From: Anticarsia gemmatalis
Lineage: Eukaryota > Arthropoda > Insecta > Lepidoptera > Erebidae
Reading direction: 5' to 3'
NCBI RefSeq assembly: GCF_050436995.1
Contig: NC_134767.1
Span: 7,564,001-7,628,000 of the forward strand
DNA length: 64,000 nt
Below the pieces are notes generated by a model that ran no database searches, was not told where the DNA came from, and worked only from the letters and a program-made list of their open reading frames with translations. Shown here piece by piece: positions 37,241 to 48,403 of the stretch. Within the stretch, counting starts at the first letter, position 1. Each line of letters opens with the position of its first letter. The position numbers were made by a program, and so were the translations under genes.

Positions 37241-37495
37241 ACGTTTGGCGCAGCGGTTAACGTGATCACCTCGCCGCAAATGCCATACCGGCGCGTGTGG
37301 CTAGTACGAATCCCACCCAGGACAAATCTTTGTGTGATGAGCACGAGTATTTGTTCTGAGTCTGGTTGTCAATATATCTATATAAATATGTACTTAGAAG
37401 TATATAACTATGTTTATCAGTTATTTGTTTACTATAGTAGATGACTGTGTGTGAATTGTCCCAAAATACTAATTATTTTTTATTTATTTATCATT
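37241..37495 (+). mobile_element. tRNA-derived SINE, essentially complete
   Basis: The A-box region tttggcgcagcggttaa and the B-box-like tacgaatcccac are followed by a unique body (gatgagcacgagtatttgtt) and an AT-rich tail after gtgtgtgaattgtcc. It serves as the uninterrupted reference for the SINE split by the element at 19606-21210. Its tail overlaps the presumed 3' UTR of the - strand exon at 37525. Confidence 0.7.
37479..37488 (-). terminator. poly(A) signals for the - strand exon
   Basis: Two overlapping AATAAA words on the - strand, about 37-46 nt past the stop. They lie in the AT tail of the SINE at 37241, so the gene may use a SINE-borne signal (inferred). Confidence 0.4.
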
Positions 37496-37524
37496 TAATT
37501 CAATAACTACTTAACAATCCTCAA

Positions 37525-37864
37525 TCATTTCCTTTCTTTAATGGCAACGGTTGCATCAAATAAATCTCGTTGTAATCTAGATGAGCAAGTGGCTCGCTCG
37601 CAACGAGTCCAGTCTAACAATAGGCATCCTTCACGGTGTTCTAGCTCTAATAGAAACTTCATATCCGGACTATCTAATGATTTAGCTAATCCACTTGTGG
37701 TGTATGTGTAAGTAATTCTTCTGCCCGCGGATTTGCTTCGATTTTTTTGAGAGTTTTCGACGATATCTTTGAAAATAGTCTCTGAGTTTTGTTGTTTAGA
37801 TAGACGTAACCTGTCTTGGATGAAAGAACTTTTTTTTGTAGGTGCTTTTAGAGATATCGAAATC
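37525..37864 (-). CDS. probable last coding exon of an unrecognised protein
   Basis: On the - strand an acceptor (tttcttcttatcttattttgc then aactag) opens a frame of 112 codons with no stop until TGA at 37527-37525. The first base completes a split codon. The product is basic and Ser-rich at first (KKSSFIQDRLRLSKQQ, SQKNRSKSAGRR). Its C-terminus is more structured, with DMKFLLELEHREGCLLLDW and CERATCSSRLQRDLFDATVA, ending IKERK. Four cysteines lie in the last third. AATAAA-type signals at 37488-37479 follow within 50 nt. The only in-frame Met is residue 68, so an upstream exon is required. I do not recognise the family. A pseudogene remains possible. Confidence 0.55.
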
Positions 37865-38331
37865 CTAGTTGCAAAATAAGATAAGAAGAAACTAAGCCAT
37901 GATAAAGTTTAAGTAATTACATACTTTTTCTAGTTCTATTCGCAATAAGTGTAAGAAATTATTATTGAAGGGTTACCCTTAAATTTGAGGGTTTTTTAGC
38001 ATTATCACAAAAGATTTTCTCTCTTTTCAATTACCACGATAAATCGAAGTTTGGCTGACCAAATGTTATTTTGAATAAATGATCAAGGTCCCTTAGATAA
38101 ACAAACTATAACATAAGTAGATTAAAATGTACCTACAGTTAAGTACCGGTTACCCAAAGTAGGCTATCTTAGTTACTTTTTGTCATATCAAAACACATTA
38201 AGAATAAGATCAAGTCACGGATTTAAGCGTGATTACACCTACAATAAATTAAATTTGATTGACACTGAGTACAGGAAATTATCATGTTTCCTGTTTTGAA
38301 CAAATAGTATTAGGATAGAGCATGTATCTTA

Positions 38332-38529
38332 AAGCCCGTTCACATGACAAGCGTCGACCGCGCGTTTTGGTAACTTGCCTTTATAACAAACATTTTATTC
38401 AACATAGGCTAGGTGCTATTCAAATGGATGCTCTATGGACTACCTCGTACACAATCTGACGCGCATTGGCTTGAATAAAATGTACGTCACTGCAAACGCG
38501 CGTTCAATGCTTGTTATGTGAAAGGGCTC
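38332..38529. mobile_element. MITE, probably PIF/Harbinger type, TTA target duplication
   Basis: AAGCCCGTTCACATGACAAGC at the left pairs with the inverse of GAGCCCTTTCACATAACAAGC at the right, flanked by TTA at 38329-38331 and 38530-38532. Inner attttattcaa / ttgaataaaat pairs add a second stem. A 3-bp TWA duplication and GGGCCC-like ends suggest Harbinger. Confidence 0.6.
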
Positions 38530-38940
38530 TTATTGTCCATAGATACATGCTTCATATATGTAGGTGTATCAATTGATTCGATGTATAGGAAATAATTACT
38601 TTGATGGCTTTACTAAGTTTGGGGAATTGAGAAAAAAATGTCCTATTAACTTTTTTTTGCTATATAAGATGAAGTAATAGTGTGTCCTTTTTGAGATTAG
38701 ATTACTTAAGGTTTTATGGTAATTGTAGGAGCATTTTTGGTATAGGCAGTAAAGTTAGTATTTGGTTTTATGGTGTTACCGATTAGGATAAAACACAGTG
38801 TTTCTACTTTAGTGGTAGTTAGTACAATTGCACATTATAAAGTTCAAGGCTAAGTAAAATTACTTGAAAGATTTCAAACTCGAAAGATTCAAAATACAAA
38901 TTAAATTCTAGAAATATAGAAGATAGAATATTAGGAGTTA

Positions 38941-39070
38941 TGTGACTGTCGAAGATCTTTACACCCGGTGCCTTCCGAAACATAGAAGAACTCATTATGA
39001 ATAATATGGTCACCCATCCACAGAACAACCTCGGCAAACATAGCTTAACCTCAAAGTTCGATCGGCTGTT
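38941..39070 (-). mobile_element. 5S-derived SINE, family b, head part
   Basis: On the - strand tgaggttaagctatgtttgcc and gtggatgggtgaccat reproduce the 5S internal promoter words with correct spacing. It continues to tttcggaaggcacc as in the other family-b copies. Confidence 0.6.
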
Positions 39071-39344
39071 ATTTATTAGCAAGTAAACAGCAAAAAAGTA
39101 TCGTAAATTGAATAATTTCTACAAAGTACATACTGTTTACATAATAACCGTATAATAAAGTAGTCTAAGTTAACATTAGCATCCACTGACATGATTAATG
39201 TAGGTACGTCATAATTAAGTAATTACAAATAAATCCGGTACATATTGCAATGTTCTTTCCGTTATGTGTTAAGTAACCAAACATAATACGGGTATTTTCA
39301 TAATCCATTTCAGCTGGTTTTCTTTTTCCCACTTCCCATTTCCA

Positions 39345-39450
39345 TCCCACTGATGGGCAAGGGTCTTTTTCTAAGTTAAGGAAAAGGCTATCATTTGAGC
39401 CACTCCACTGGCCGTGTGCGGTTATGCAAAGCTTCATCACGATGTTTTCT
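39345..39450 (-). repeat. SINE/LINE tail fragment (cccactgatgggca family)
   Basis: tcccactgatgggcaagg, tttgagccactccactggcc and catcacgatgttttctttc match the tail module of the SINEs at 31430 and 40770. Confidence 0.5.
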
Positions 39451-39957
39451 TTCAATTTAATTTCATTTCATTCATTTTGGAATACATTCAATTATTATAA
39501 GCAAAAATAAAATATTATTTGACCCGTTCAAGCGAGGGTATCGAAGTCAAGAAATTCTGTTCAAAGATATTTTCCTGAAAGGCCGCAGGTCCTATGTAAA
39601 ATATAACCTTATTCTAATAGTAATTAATGTACAGGGACACAAAACTATTTTTTATGTTTAAATTATTATCAATCGATATGATGATTTCATATAGCGGATT
39701 TGGGTTTGATCGCACATATACATACTTAGATTCTTTCGTGACGCAAAATTGCCTTTAACTTATATATATGACATATATGTGACAAATCACTTTACCTAGT
39801 TCCTTAGGGAAATAAACAGTATAATAATTTCCTCATCACGCTTGTTATGCACGAAACGATTACAATGTGTCATGATCGAAGTTATATCGATTACTTGGAA
39901 ACGATTCAATAAATGGAGTATCGACTAATCGATTTGGTTTATTGTTCCGGATGAAGT

Positions 39958-40014
39958 ACATATTCTTGACGTTTCGGCGCATGTTACACTGGCCGTAGTC
40001 GCAGGCTATATTTA
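39958..40014. repeat. short dispersed repeat (gacgtttcggcgca module)
   Basis: ttcttgacgtttcggcgcatg and gccgtagtcgcaggcta recur at 58253-58305 with the same order and spacing. Family not identified. Confidence 0.5.
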
Positions 40015-40769
40015 TTTATTATAAGGTAAAATTTGTGTTGGTGGTAACTTTTTGAATGTAATTATTTCAGAAAAAATTTTGGGCCTATGTTTCGACCTAG
40101 GTTTTTGACTATCTTTTGCGTTTAGTTATCTTATAAATCGGTTCAGTGGTTTATACTTTAAAGCATAGCAGATAAACATACTTCAGTATTGCTAATAGAT
40201 GAATAGACGTGTTTAAATTAATGTTGTAATAAGTATGTTAAAATTTACTTATATCTTAAATGCTATAAACAATCAAAAAGCAACAAATCAAACAAAGACT
40301 AATATATCAATAGTTTTAGATTAATTACAATAACCTAGATTTCAGTAGCTAAAAGCACTTAGCGACTAACACATTATATTGCAATATTAGCAATAATATC
40401 GGATATCCGTTTCAAAGTACACTATATTCTCAATCCATAAGAAATTATTAAACTATATAATTATTTACACATACAGCATGTTCAATTTACCTATACGATT
40501 ATGTAAACCGGAACAGGCGTGTCTGATCACCGTGTGATAGCACAACATCCTGTATTTAATCTAAGTTAATTTTGTTGCCAGATCACTAATTTATTATTTA
40601 TTAGTGTTAATTGCTACATGGCAACATTTAAAATGACGATTTATCTTATGCGTTTAGACTTTCGAGAATTAGCTAGTATTTGTTCCTTTAATGTATTTAT
40701 TTAGTATTAATTATCAGATCAGGTAGACATTATGTTTATGTTAAACTCCTATAATCTTTTTAGTATTAC

Positions 40770-41058
40770 TGTCCCACTACAGGGTAAGGGTTTCCTCCCA
40801 AACGAGGGGGAGACGTTAGGCCTTGAGTCCACCACGCTGGCCAAGTGCGGATTGGGGACTTTGCATGACTTTAATAAATATTAAACTTTTTAGGCATGCA
40901 ACTTTTGATCACGATATTTTCCTTCACCGTTAGAGCAAGTGATAATTATTTCTAATACACACATAACTTGGAAAAGTCATTAGTGTATTGCCTCGGGTTC
41001 AAACCTGCAACCACTTGCGTGGGAGCTGCTAATTTTAAACCACTCGGCTACCACGTTC
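40770..41058 (-). mobile_element. tRNA-derived SINE
   Basis: On the - strand ggtagccgagtggttta (A-box region) and gcaggtttgaacccgagg (B box) lead to the shared body and the cccact(a/g)c tail. Same family as 31430, slightly better preserved. Confidence 0.65.
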
Positions 41059-41626
41059 ATCAGTTCATCTCTTTTACAAAAAATCTTCTTTCAATGAAGT
41101 TACCGACAAAAGCTAATTACGCTATATAATTAAAACATACCTACATATAATAATGTGCAATAAACATTTCATCCAGCCTACAGTTCACGTATAAGGTAAG
41201 GTAACTATTGAGTAACACACCTACTTACTATCGCAATAACTGCTATTGTATTTTAATTCAAATGATTAGAAACAAGGCTTGTTTGTCCGTCTGTTTGTCT
41301 GTTTGTCGGCCTACTACTGGGCTAAGGTCATAAGGGGTCATGTGGGTTGAGTTTATGTACTTTGTATCTGAAGGATAGGATCCTCATTATGTGTAGTTTA
41401 TTATTAAGTTGGGTTTATTCAATTATTTTGATTTTGACATGTACAGATAAATTTGTTAGAAACTTAATAATTGACATAATACGTATTGAAAATCTGTCTT
41501 TTCAGTTGTCTCTACAAAGTAGTTGTATACGCAATCTGAATGTAGAAAATACATGCCATATTCTATTGCCAATTGAGTTTTAGACCAATTTTAGGTAAAA
41601 GTAGAAAAAAAACTTATCAATAAATA

Positions 41627-42023
41627 TTATAAGGTAAATGTAAAATAAGTTAATGTATTATAAAATTTCTCAAAGAGTGTTAAAACATTGTTAAGACAAA
41701 GATTAAAATAATAAAGTATAGCTTCGTTAAAAACCATATACCATGAGTTAAATAAGTAAGTCAGTAGTCCAAAGTAACGAGTGAGCTCGCGTGCTAAGCC
41801 TCTGTGTAGATTTACCATAAAACTCATTAGTATATGCCATTGTTTGCAACATGTTATACCGAGATACCAACACGCAATACATATTTGGGCACGATGGGTT
41901 GGGAAAAAGTTGTAACGGATTACGATATTGTGTTCGAGAATATATGTGCAATAAGTAACAAACACACATACTAGTATCACGCTTCTTACATCCGAAGGTG
42001 TGGGCATAAGATACCGTTAACAA
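41627..42023 (-). other. two overlapping unrecognised open frames, possibly an old repeat
   Basis: A 126-codon frame (42007-41627) and a 91-codon frame (42023-41748) overlap. The second has the more coding-like composition (NPLQLFPNPSCPNMYC and TNEFYGKSTQRLSTRAHS). No motif or domain is recognised in either, and no splice sites were assigned. A decayed transposon gene is the likeliest reading, but that is a guess. Confidence 0.25.
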
Positions 42024-42042
42024 ACATTTGTATGTATTATCT

Positions 42043-42197
42043 TCTTATATATAAAAATGAAAAATGTAAAACAGAAAAACGGTTCTAAAAACTCGACATT
42101 GTAAAATTGGCTTTAAAACACCTGACGGGTTTATGGTGAGAACAAAACAAAAACAATGCAAAGAAAATTTGTGAGCGGAGATGAACGAGTCAGCTAG
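42043..42197 (+). mobile_element. short Helitron-like element (type 3)
   Basis: Starts TCTTATATATAAAAATG and ends gagtcagctag with CTAG. The interior (acacctgacgggtttatgg) is unlike types 1 and 2. No obvious strong 3' hairpin. Confidence 0.45.
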
Positions 42198-42940
42198 CTA
42201 AGTATAGAAAAACAATTTGACTAATATTAGGCTAAATACGTATCTATTAGTTAAGGTAAGGTAGGGTGTATAAAGTCGACCAAAAATCAATATTTTATTA
42301 TCATAGTTTTGTCACATTTTCAATCATACTTTTTTGTATGAAAATATCCATTTAATTATCGCTATGAGTATACAGCATACAGCAGTAATTTTACTATTTT
42401 CGTTGATAAAAATGCCTTTGAAAACGTGGCAATAAATCATTTTAGACGCCAACTGTACATGATATCTATTATTTAAATTACCTAACTTTATCACGAACCA
42501 TTTATGTATAAGTTAGTTCAAGCTACAATTCTCAAAGGTTTTGACAGATTTATTGATAAATCTAGCCTCGTATAAAGTCGTTTACATTTTAAGCATGCAA
42601 CACGACTAGGGTCAAACATAATGTTAGATATTTTACTTGTAACTATTTTATTTATACATACATACATAATTTTAGGCCTGTTATAACCTAAGGTGCCGGC
42701 AGTTGTGTATGAAATACACCCGGATTTCGCCATAAACAATTTTAATCCCATATTGTAAGCAAGCCTATTACTATACTTATAAAGGTACGTTATCAAACTT
42801 CGGGCTTCTATTAAGAATAATCACTCCATGTTACAAAAAAGTATTTACGCCTCGTCTGTCTGTCTATTTACGATAAACTCAGAATCTACTGAATGATTGG
42901 GTCGTTAGTCTAACATAAATTAGAGTAGACTACACTTTGC

Positions 42941-43020
42941 TCGACGAGGGAATCAAACCTGAGACTCCGTAGTGAGCAGTAGCATTAAAATACACTACTG
43001 TCTAATTGGCAGAGGCAGTC
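42941..43020 (-). repeat. tRNA-like SINE relic
   Basis: On the - strand a B-box-like caggtttgattccc lies near its 3' end. The beginning, gactgcctctgccaattaga, is SINE-like. Degraded. Confidence 0.35.
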
Positions 43021-43129
43021 AATGACTAATATTATTCATACAATATCCGTTATTTATTAGCAAAAGCTTTCAAACACTAAAAATAAATTACTATATGAGT
43101 ATATTTAGAATACAGCAATAGAATGTTAA

Positions 43130-43155
43130 TTGAATTTTCTCTTTTACAGGTAAAT
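43130..43155 (+). promoter_or_regulatory. candidate recursive splice site (acceptor abutting donor)
   Basis: The pyrimidine-rich tract gaattttctcttttacag ends at 43149 and is followed directly by gtaaat. A zero-length exon of this form is the layout of recursive splice (ratchet) points known from long insect introns. The donor half is weak at +5. It is on the same strand as the candidate first exon at 28795, about 14 kb downstream. Confidence 0.3.
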
Positions 43156-43222
43156 TCATCAGTGCATCGTAAATCTATTTTATGTGAGTCGGACTTCTAG
43201 ATGCTGATTTAATTATTAGGTA

Positions 43223-43446
43223 CTAGAGGCCGCCCGCGACTTCATCCGCGTGGAAACCCTTTCCGTGTAAATCCCGATCCCTCAGGAATTTCGGGATAAA
43301 AAGTCTAGTAGCCTATGTCTTATTCTGGGCCTTCAGCTACCTACATACAAAATTTCATCATAATCGGTTCAGTAGTATTTGCGTGAAAGAGTAACTAACA
43401 TCCATACATACATTATCACAAACTTTTCACATTTATAATATTAGTA
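43223..43446 (-). mobile_element. Helitron-like non-autonomous element (type 2)
   Basis: CTAGAGGCCGCCCGCGACTT at the left, then the inverse of ctctttcacgcaaatact, ending cattataatattagta-like at the right. The copy closest to 17640 in this window. Confidence 0.65.
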
Positions 43447-43913
43447 GTTTATTTAATATTAGTAGTTTAGCTCTGACAGATGTGAATACTAAAAGTAGCT
43501 AATACTTGGAACAGGTAACTATTTACTTGACTACTAATATTTGGACCAGGTATTTTGTACTTAAGTTCTTATAGTACCTGTGATCCCGTTTATTAACTAT
43601 GCACAGAATAAGGTATTCATATATGTTTAAAATCAAGACAAATCATGCATGCCAAGTCTCTTTACTCAGCTTTAATTCTTTATTTTCTTACTATATCCCC
43701 TAATGTGTATTTAATTGGATCATTTTCTTTGATTACTACACGGAAGCTGCATGAACATTTCCATATATGTCAGTAAGATTGTTTAGAAACATTTATAAAG
43801 TTAGTAAAGGTTTGATACAGTAAATGTGTACGGTTTTATAGAGCGTAGGCGCAAGGTGAACGGCTCTGTATGAATAATTTAGTTAAAATGTACTATTTCA
43901 ACGCTTACTGGTA

Positions 43914-46285
43914 TAAACTTAGATGCATATGATAAATTAAACTAGGTACTTTAAATACCTTGAAATATACAGGGTGTGGCGTAAATAATGGATAATCCTT
44001 TACCAGCGGATGGGCGACAACCCAACTGATCTAAATATCAAAATTTACCTCTGGCACAAGTATCATAGTTTTTGAGATTTTGGCCATTTTGTGTGTTTTT
44101 TAAAAAAGCGACTTACGCTCGTTCTTTTTGATGCTGTGATCACAATTTAAGGCTTTTTTTAAATCCGTTTTTTGCAAATAAATCCTGAATAGATGTGCTA
44201 TTGAATCTACAATCTTGTTTTGTTATAACTACTTGTTTTTTATTTAAATTATGCATTCAAAGTAAAATTTTATAATCTTTCACAACTTTTGTGCAACTTT
44301 GAGCACTTGTGGTGAAAAAAAAATGTATGGTGGCTTTACTGCCCACGCCATAAATAATTTCTAAATTTTATTAGAATTCTAAATTGGTATAACATGCAGC
44401 AATAATACCGATTATTGTCAAAATATTACAAAGAAATTAAATTATTAACACTTTTGCCGGTCGACTAATTTATTTTTTTCACGCTAAGCGCGTTCTAGAT
44501 TCAATAGCACATCTATTCAGGATTTAATTGCAAAACACGGATTTGAAAAAAGTCTTAATTTGTGATCACAGCACCAAAAAGTACGAGCGTAAATCGCTTT
44601 CTTAAACACACATAATGGCCAAAATTTTTTGCATTTCAATCCTAAATTAATGTGGTATTGAACCTTATATCTTGTTTTGTTATTACTACTTGTCTTTTAT
44701 TAAAACTATGCATTCAAAGTTAAATTTTATAGTTTTTCAACACTTTTGTTCAACTTTGAGCACTTGTGGGCAGTGTTGAAAAAAAAAAGAAATACAAAAC
44801 ATAAATACTATTCAAATAATAAAGATAATTAGAAATCTAAAGAAAACTACTCTGTTGACAAAAAAAAAACATTTTTCATCAAATTGTAATACATTATTTT
44901 GAAATAGACTTGGTAGAAGCAGCACAGTTCCAAGCTTTTTTATCATCTAAATAATCTTTAATAGTGTAATAACCCTATAAACATGAATATTTGAAAGTAA
45001 ACTTAGCTTAAACGCGCTGATAAAATAAAATTAGTCGACCGGCAAAAGTGTTAATAATTTAAGTTCTTTGTAATATTTTGACAATAATCGGTATTAAAGC
45101 TGCATGTTATACCAATTTAGAATTCTAATAAAATTTAGAAATTATTTATGGCGTGGGCAGTAAAGCCGCCATACATTTTTTTTTCACCATAAGTGCTCAA
45201 AGTTGCACAAAAGTTGTGAAAGATTATAAATTTTTACTTTGAATGCATAATTTAAATAAAAAACAAGTAGTAATAACAAAACAAGATTGTAGATTCAATA
45301 GCACATCTATTCAGGATTTATTTGCAAAAAACGGATTTAAAAAAAGCCTTAAATTGTGATCACAGCATCAAAAAGAACGAGCGTAAGTCGCTTTTTTAAA
45401 AAACACACAAAATGGCCAAAATCTCAAAAACTATGATACTTGTGCCAGAGGTAAATTTTGATATTTAGATCAGTTGGGTTGTCGCCCATCCGCTGGTAAA
45501 GGATTATCCATTATTTACGCCACACCCTGTATATGAATCACAAAGTACTTATAATCTTTAGAACATATTAATGTCGATGTATAAAACTGTGATAAAAGAA
45601 CTAATTTGTAATGTAATTCTGATTTAGAAACTAACTGCAACCAATAACCTAATAACTACTCATTTAAGTCACTAAAAAAGGCAAAAAGCAGATAAAAAAA
45701 GTTTTTAATATATTTTACAAAAGACAACTACAATAAAAAAAAACACCAATAACATTCCAAATTCAAACACCTGTCAAACATGACGTTTTCAATAGTGATG
45801 TGCAAAACGTCACTGTTACTTAGCAATGTGAGTAATGAGTAACATATCATTGTTCACAAGAGTAATGCTCTATTCATGCAGTGAAACCACAGCGTCGCGG
45901 ATATTCTTGCTTTAAACTTAGATGCATATGATAAATTAAACTAGGTACTTTAAATACCTTGAAATATAGAAGAAAGAATGAAAGAACTAATTTTTAATGT
46001 ATTTCTGGTTTAGAAACTAACTGCAACCAAAAACATAAATAAATACTCACTACTCATTTAAGTCAAAAAAAATACGAATAGCTGATAAAAAGAGTTTTTA
46101 ATCTATTTTACAAAAAACAACGACAGTAAAATTCCAAATTCAAACACCTGTCAAAAATGACGTTTACAATAGTGATGTGCAAAACGTCACTGTTACTTAG
46201 CAAAGTGAGTAATGAGTAACATATCGTTCTTCACAAGAGTAATGCTCTATTCATGCAGTGAAACTAGCGTCGCGGATATTCTTGC
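43914..46285. repeat. tandem duplication, one copy interrupted by a fold-back element
   Basis: Copy 1 is 43914-43969 plus 45530-45912; copy 2 is 45913-46285. Both start taaacttagatgcatatg and end gcgtcgcggatattcttgc. They share aacacctgtcaaa, gtgatgtgcaaaacgtcac and gagtaatgagtaacatatc. The 1560-bp element at 43970-45529 is present only in copy 1. Copy 2 still has the empty site gaaatata. Copy 1 also has about 65 bp more unique sequence. Confidence 0.85.
43970..45529. mobile_element. non-coding fold-back element, 1560 bp, TA target duplication
   Basis: CAGGGTGTGGCGTAAATAAT at the left is mirrored at the right, flanked by TA. The arms of about 500 bp (43970-44470 and 45030-45529) are close inverted copies. 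The centre (about 44490-44775) holds further shorter copies of arm segments in both orientations, such as gattcaatagcacatctatt and tttgagcacttgtgg. No open frame. The first bases CAGGGTGT and the TA duplication are shared with the mariner-type palindrome at 19606, so the same class of transposase may move both (inferred). Confidence 0.8.
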
Positions 46286-46889
46286 ATCCTAGATTTCTAC
46301 TCGATGGAAACTGTGCTTAATTTCGTTCGCTTTATATTTTGTGATGGATCGTTTGACCAACAACTTTGTGATGAGAAATTACAGGCATTAGTTATAATTT
46401 AGTCACACTTTTAGAAATAAATCTTGATTTAAAGTACATAGCGTTATTCTTGACAAATAGTTGTGAAATAACATTATAACAGTCCATTGGGTTAATACGA
46501 TGCCGACGACAGAACACTGTTTTTGTTGGTAAATGAAGCAAATCAACGAAATAGTACCGTCAACATTTTTTCGTCTAAATAATACTGTGCAAAAAAGTAA
46601 CTAATTTTGGTAATTAATACCACTTTTAATTACGTGTCAACCTAAATTTAATTCATACAACAATTTCATTCCACATATTTTCGAAGATTAGTCCATCAAC
46701 GCCTTACGTAATCCAAGACGTATCAAGAGCATTTCTCATTAATTACAAACACCCACACCACACATGGTGATGTAAACATCAAAAACAGGAACTTACTCAA
46801 TAATATTATAATACTGGTATCATATATCAGACTACTTGGATTACTCTGTGTTACTCAACTAAGCTTACCTCTCTACTTTCACTATCTAT
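46286..46889. other. no gene seen
   Basis: AT-rich DNA without recognised features. Confidence 0.4.
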
Positions 46890-46952
46890 CGTATGGTTAG
46901 TGGTCAACCTAGTAAAGTAAAGTTGTTCCAGCAGCCCGAAAGGCCTTTAGTT
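46890..46952 (-). repeat. 5S-derived SINE family a, 3' end fragment
   Basis: Inverse of the family tail: tatggttagtggtcaaccta then aaagttgttccagcagcccg. Confidence 0.55.
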
Positions 46953-46993
46953 GTCCTCTCTAACTAAGGAACAGACACAAATTAGTAGGTCCC

Positions 46994-47179
46994 CATCATC
47001 GTTTACACAAGGTGCACAATTCGTTTGTAGGTCTCGGCATTCGTTTCTTCAACAAGCTTCCAAAGCACATCATGGATTTACCCCTGCCAAAATTCAAAGT
47101 TGCTGTTAAGGAACATCTCGTTAGGAAAGCTTATTACAGAATTGATGAGTATCTAAACGACAATAGCTCTTGGGATTAG
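46994..47179 (+). pseudogene. LINE ORF2 C-terminal fragment
   Basis: The frame ending at TAG 47177-47179 reads HNSFVGLGIRFFNKLPKHIM, DLPLPKFKVAVKEHL, then KAYYRIDEYLNDNSSWD. This is the conserved C-terminal end of reverse-transcriptase proteins of insect non-LTR retrotransposons. Only this end remains, which is the usual result of 5'-truncated LINE insertion. Clade not assigned with certainty (Jockey-like is my guess). Confidence 0.65.
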
Positions 47180-47706
47180 TCGCTCGCTTGATTAGGATTC
47201 TTTGAAATTAGGGAACTTTGCTATAAATTGTATAAACTCAGTAGCAGTAGGTCTAAATATTGTAAAATATGGGCAATTAATGATGCAAATAGGTGATGTT
47301 ACGTACAATTTGATGTTATTCATAAAACTGTCACTTTTTTCTTTTATAAAGTTCACAACCAGTGTGCTCACTTGCTGCCCATATTCTTATTATCACATGC
47401 TAGTAGGTGCTCCCAACATACGGTATGATCAGAGACTAATAAATAACCTAGCTATGTTCATTTAACTTAATTGACGTTTAGCCTATATCGCTGATTGTTG
47501 GCAGCTCCTCGCATGATCAATTATTGTATCAACCACATTGTAAAACTTTTTGGCGATTGAAAAGAGTGGCCGTGAGTTTCTCGCTAGCTCTTCTCATAAG
47601 GCTCTACCCCCTTTCCGAGCTAGTGGTAGATTCAGTAATTGTAACGACTATCATAAGTGTCAATATTTGACCTAAATGAATAAATGATTTGATTTTGATT
47701 TTAACA
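47180..47706 (+). mobile_element. LINE 3' UTR
   Basis: After the stop, gcgattgaaaagagtggccg, tgagtttctcgctagctctt and tcataagtgtcaatatttgacc form the familiar lepidopteran LINE tail. It ends in the short repeat gatttgattttgatttt. About 47200-47465 is not recognised and may be a secondary insertion. Confidence 0.55.
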
Positions 47707-47802
47707 CTGTCCCTTGGGTCGACCACTGGGAATAAAAGTAGGAAGAAAATTCCCAGATGTCAACCCGGCAAGAAGGGGAGAACTGGGATTATACCGTTGA
47801 GG

Positions 47803-48028
47803 CGCCCATAGCCAGTTGCGTTCACCGGTCGATAAACGATCTGTGAGTTGAACAAATCTTGGTCATTCCAAAAATGAGTAACTGCATAATATTAGAACTG
47901 AGCGTTTCCATGCTTCGGAGATCACGTAAAAAGTCCTGGTTGTTGTCAATTAAGACAACAGTTGTTAAGTCATATCAAAAGCCGGGCGGCTTGAACAACT
48001 TTGACAATAGGTTGACCACTAACCATTG
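47803..48028 (+). mobile_element. 5S-derived SINE, family a
   Basis: cgcccatagccagttgcgtt and caccggtcgataaacgatct are kept. The 5S box region is partly lost (tgagttgaacaaatcttggtc). The tail gttgttgtcaattaagacaa ... aggttgaccactaacc is clear. Confidence 0.6.
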
Positions 48029-48403
48029 ACTACTCGGATTACTCCCTATTACTCAACAAAGCCTACCTCTCTACTTTCACCTATAATCAATAATAGCGTT
48101 CAAATATTTGCCATAGTTTTGGCCGAAGCTTTCACTACTAAGGACGGCCATTGGCCAAGTGTTTCGGAGATTGTTTTAGCTTGTGTTAAATGTGAATGGA
48201 ATGTGTTTTGTAATATCTTGAATGGATTGCGTGGTTCTAATTCGTATGATTTTATTGTACTATTGATTTTGTGGGAACTGGTTAAATAAAACATGAATTG
48301 GACACCATAAGAATGATTGGTGTAACGCAATAGTCCATGGGACTAGTAATAAGCTTCGATTTACTTGACGCATTTTTTTTTAAGTTTAACTTCCTGCCCC
48401 ATA

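Larger units (their letters stand above)
41059..43136. other. no confirmed gene
   Basis: AT-rich except for 41750-42020, where two - frames stay open (listed separately). A Helitron-like copy lies at 42043 and a tRNA-like relic at 42941. Confidence 0.4.

Noticed and set aside
47202..47465. 87-codon frame as a gene
   Set aside because: It lies between the LINE stop codon and the recognisable LINE 3' tail, has AT-driven composition and no domain.
48026..48330. Overlapping + (87 codons) and - (76 codons) frames as genes
   Set aside because: The + frame starts in the end of a SINE; neither has a domain, and both strands being open suggests chance.
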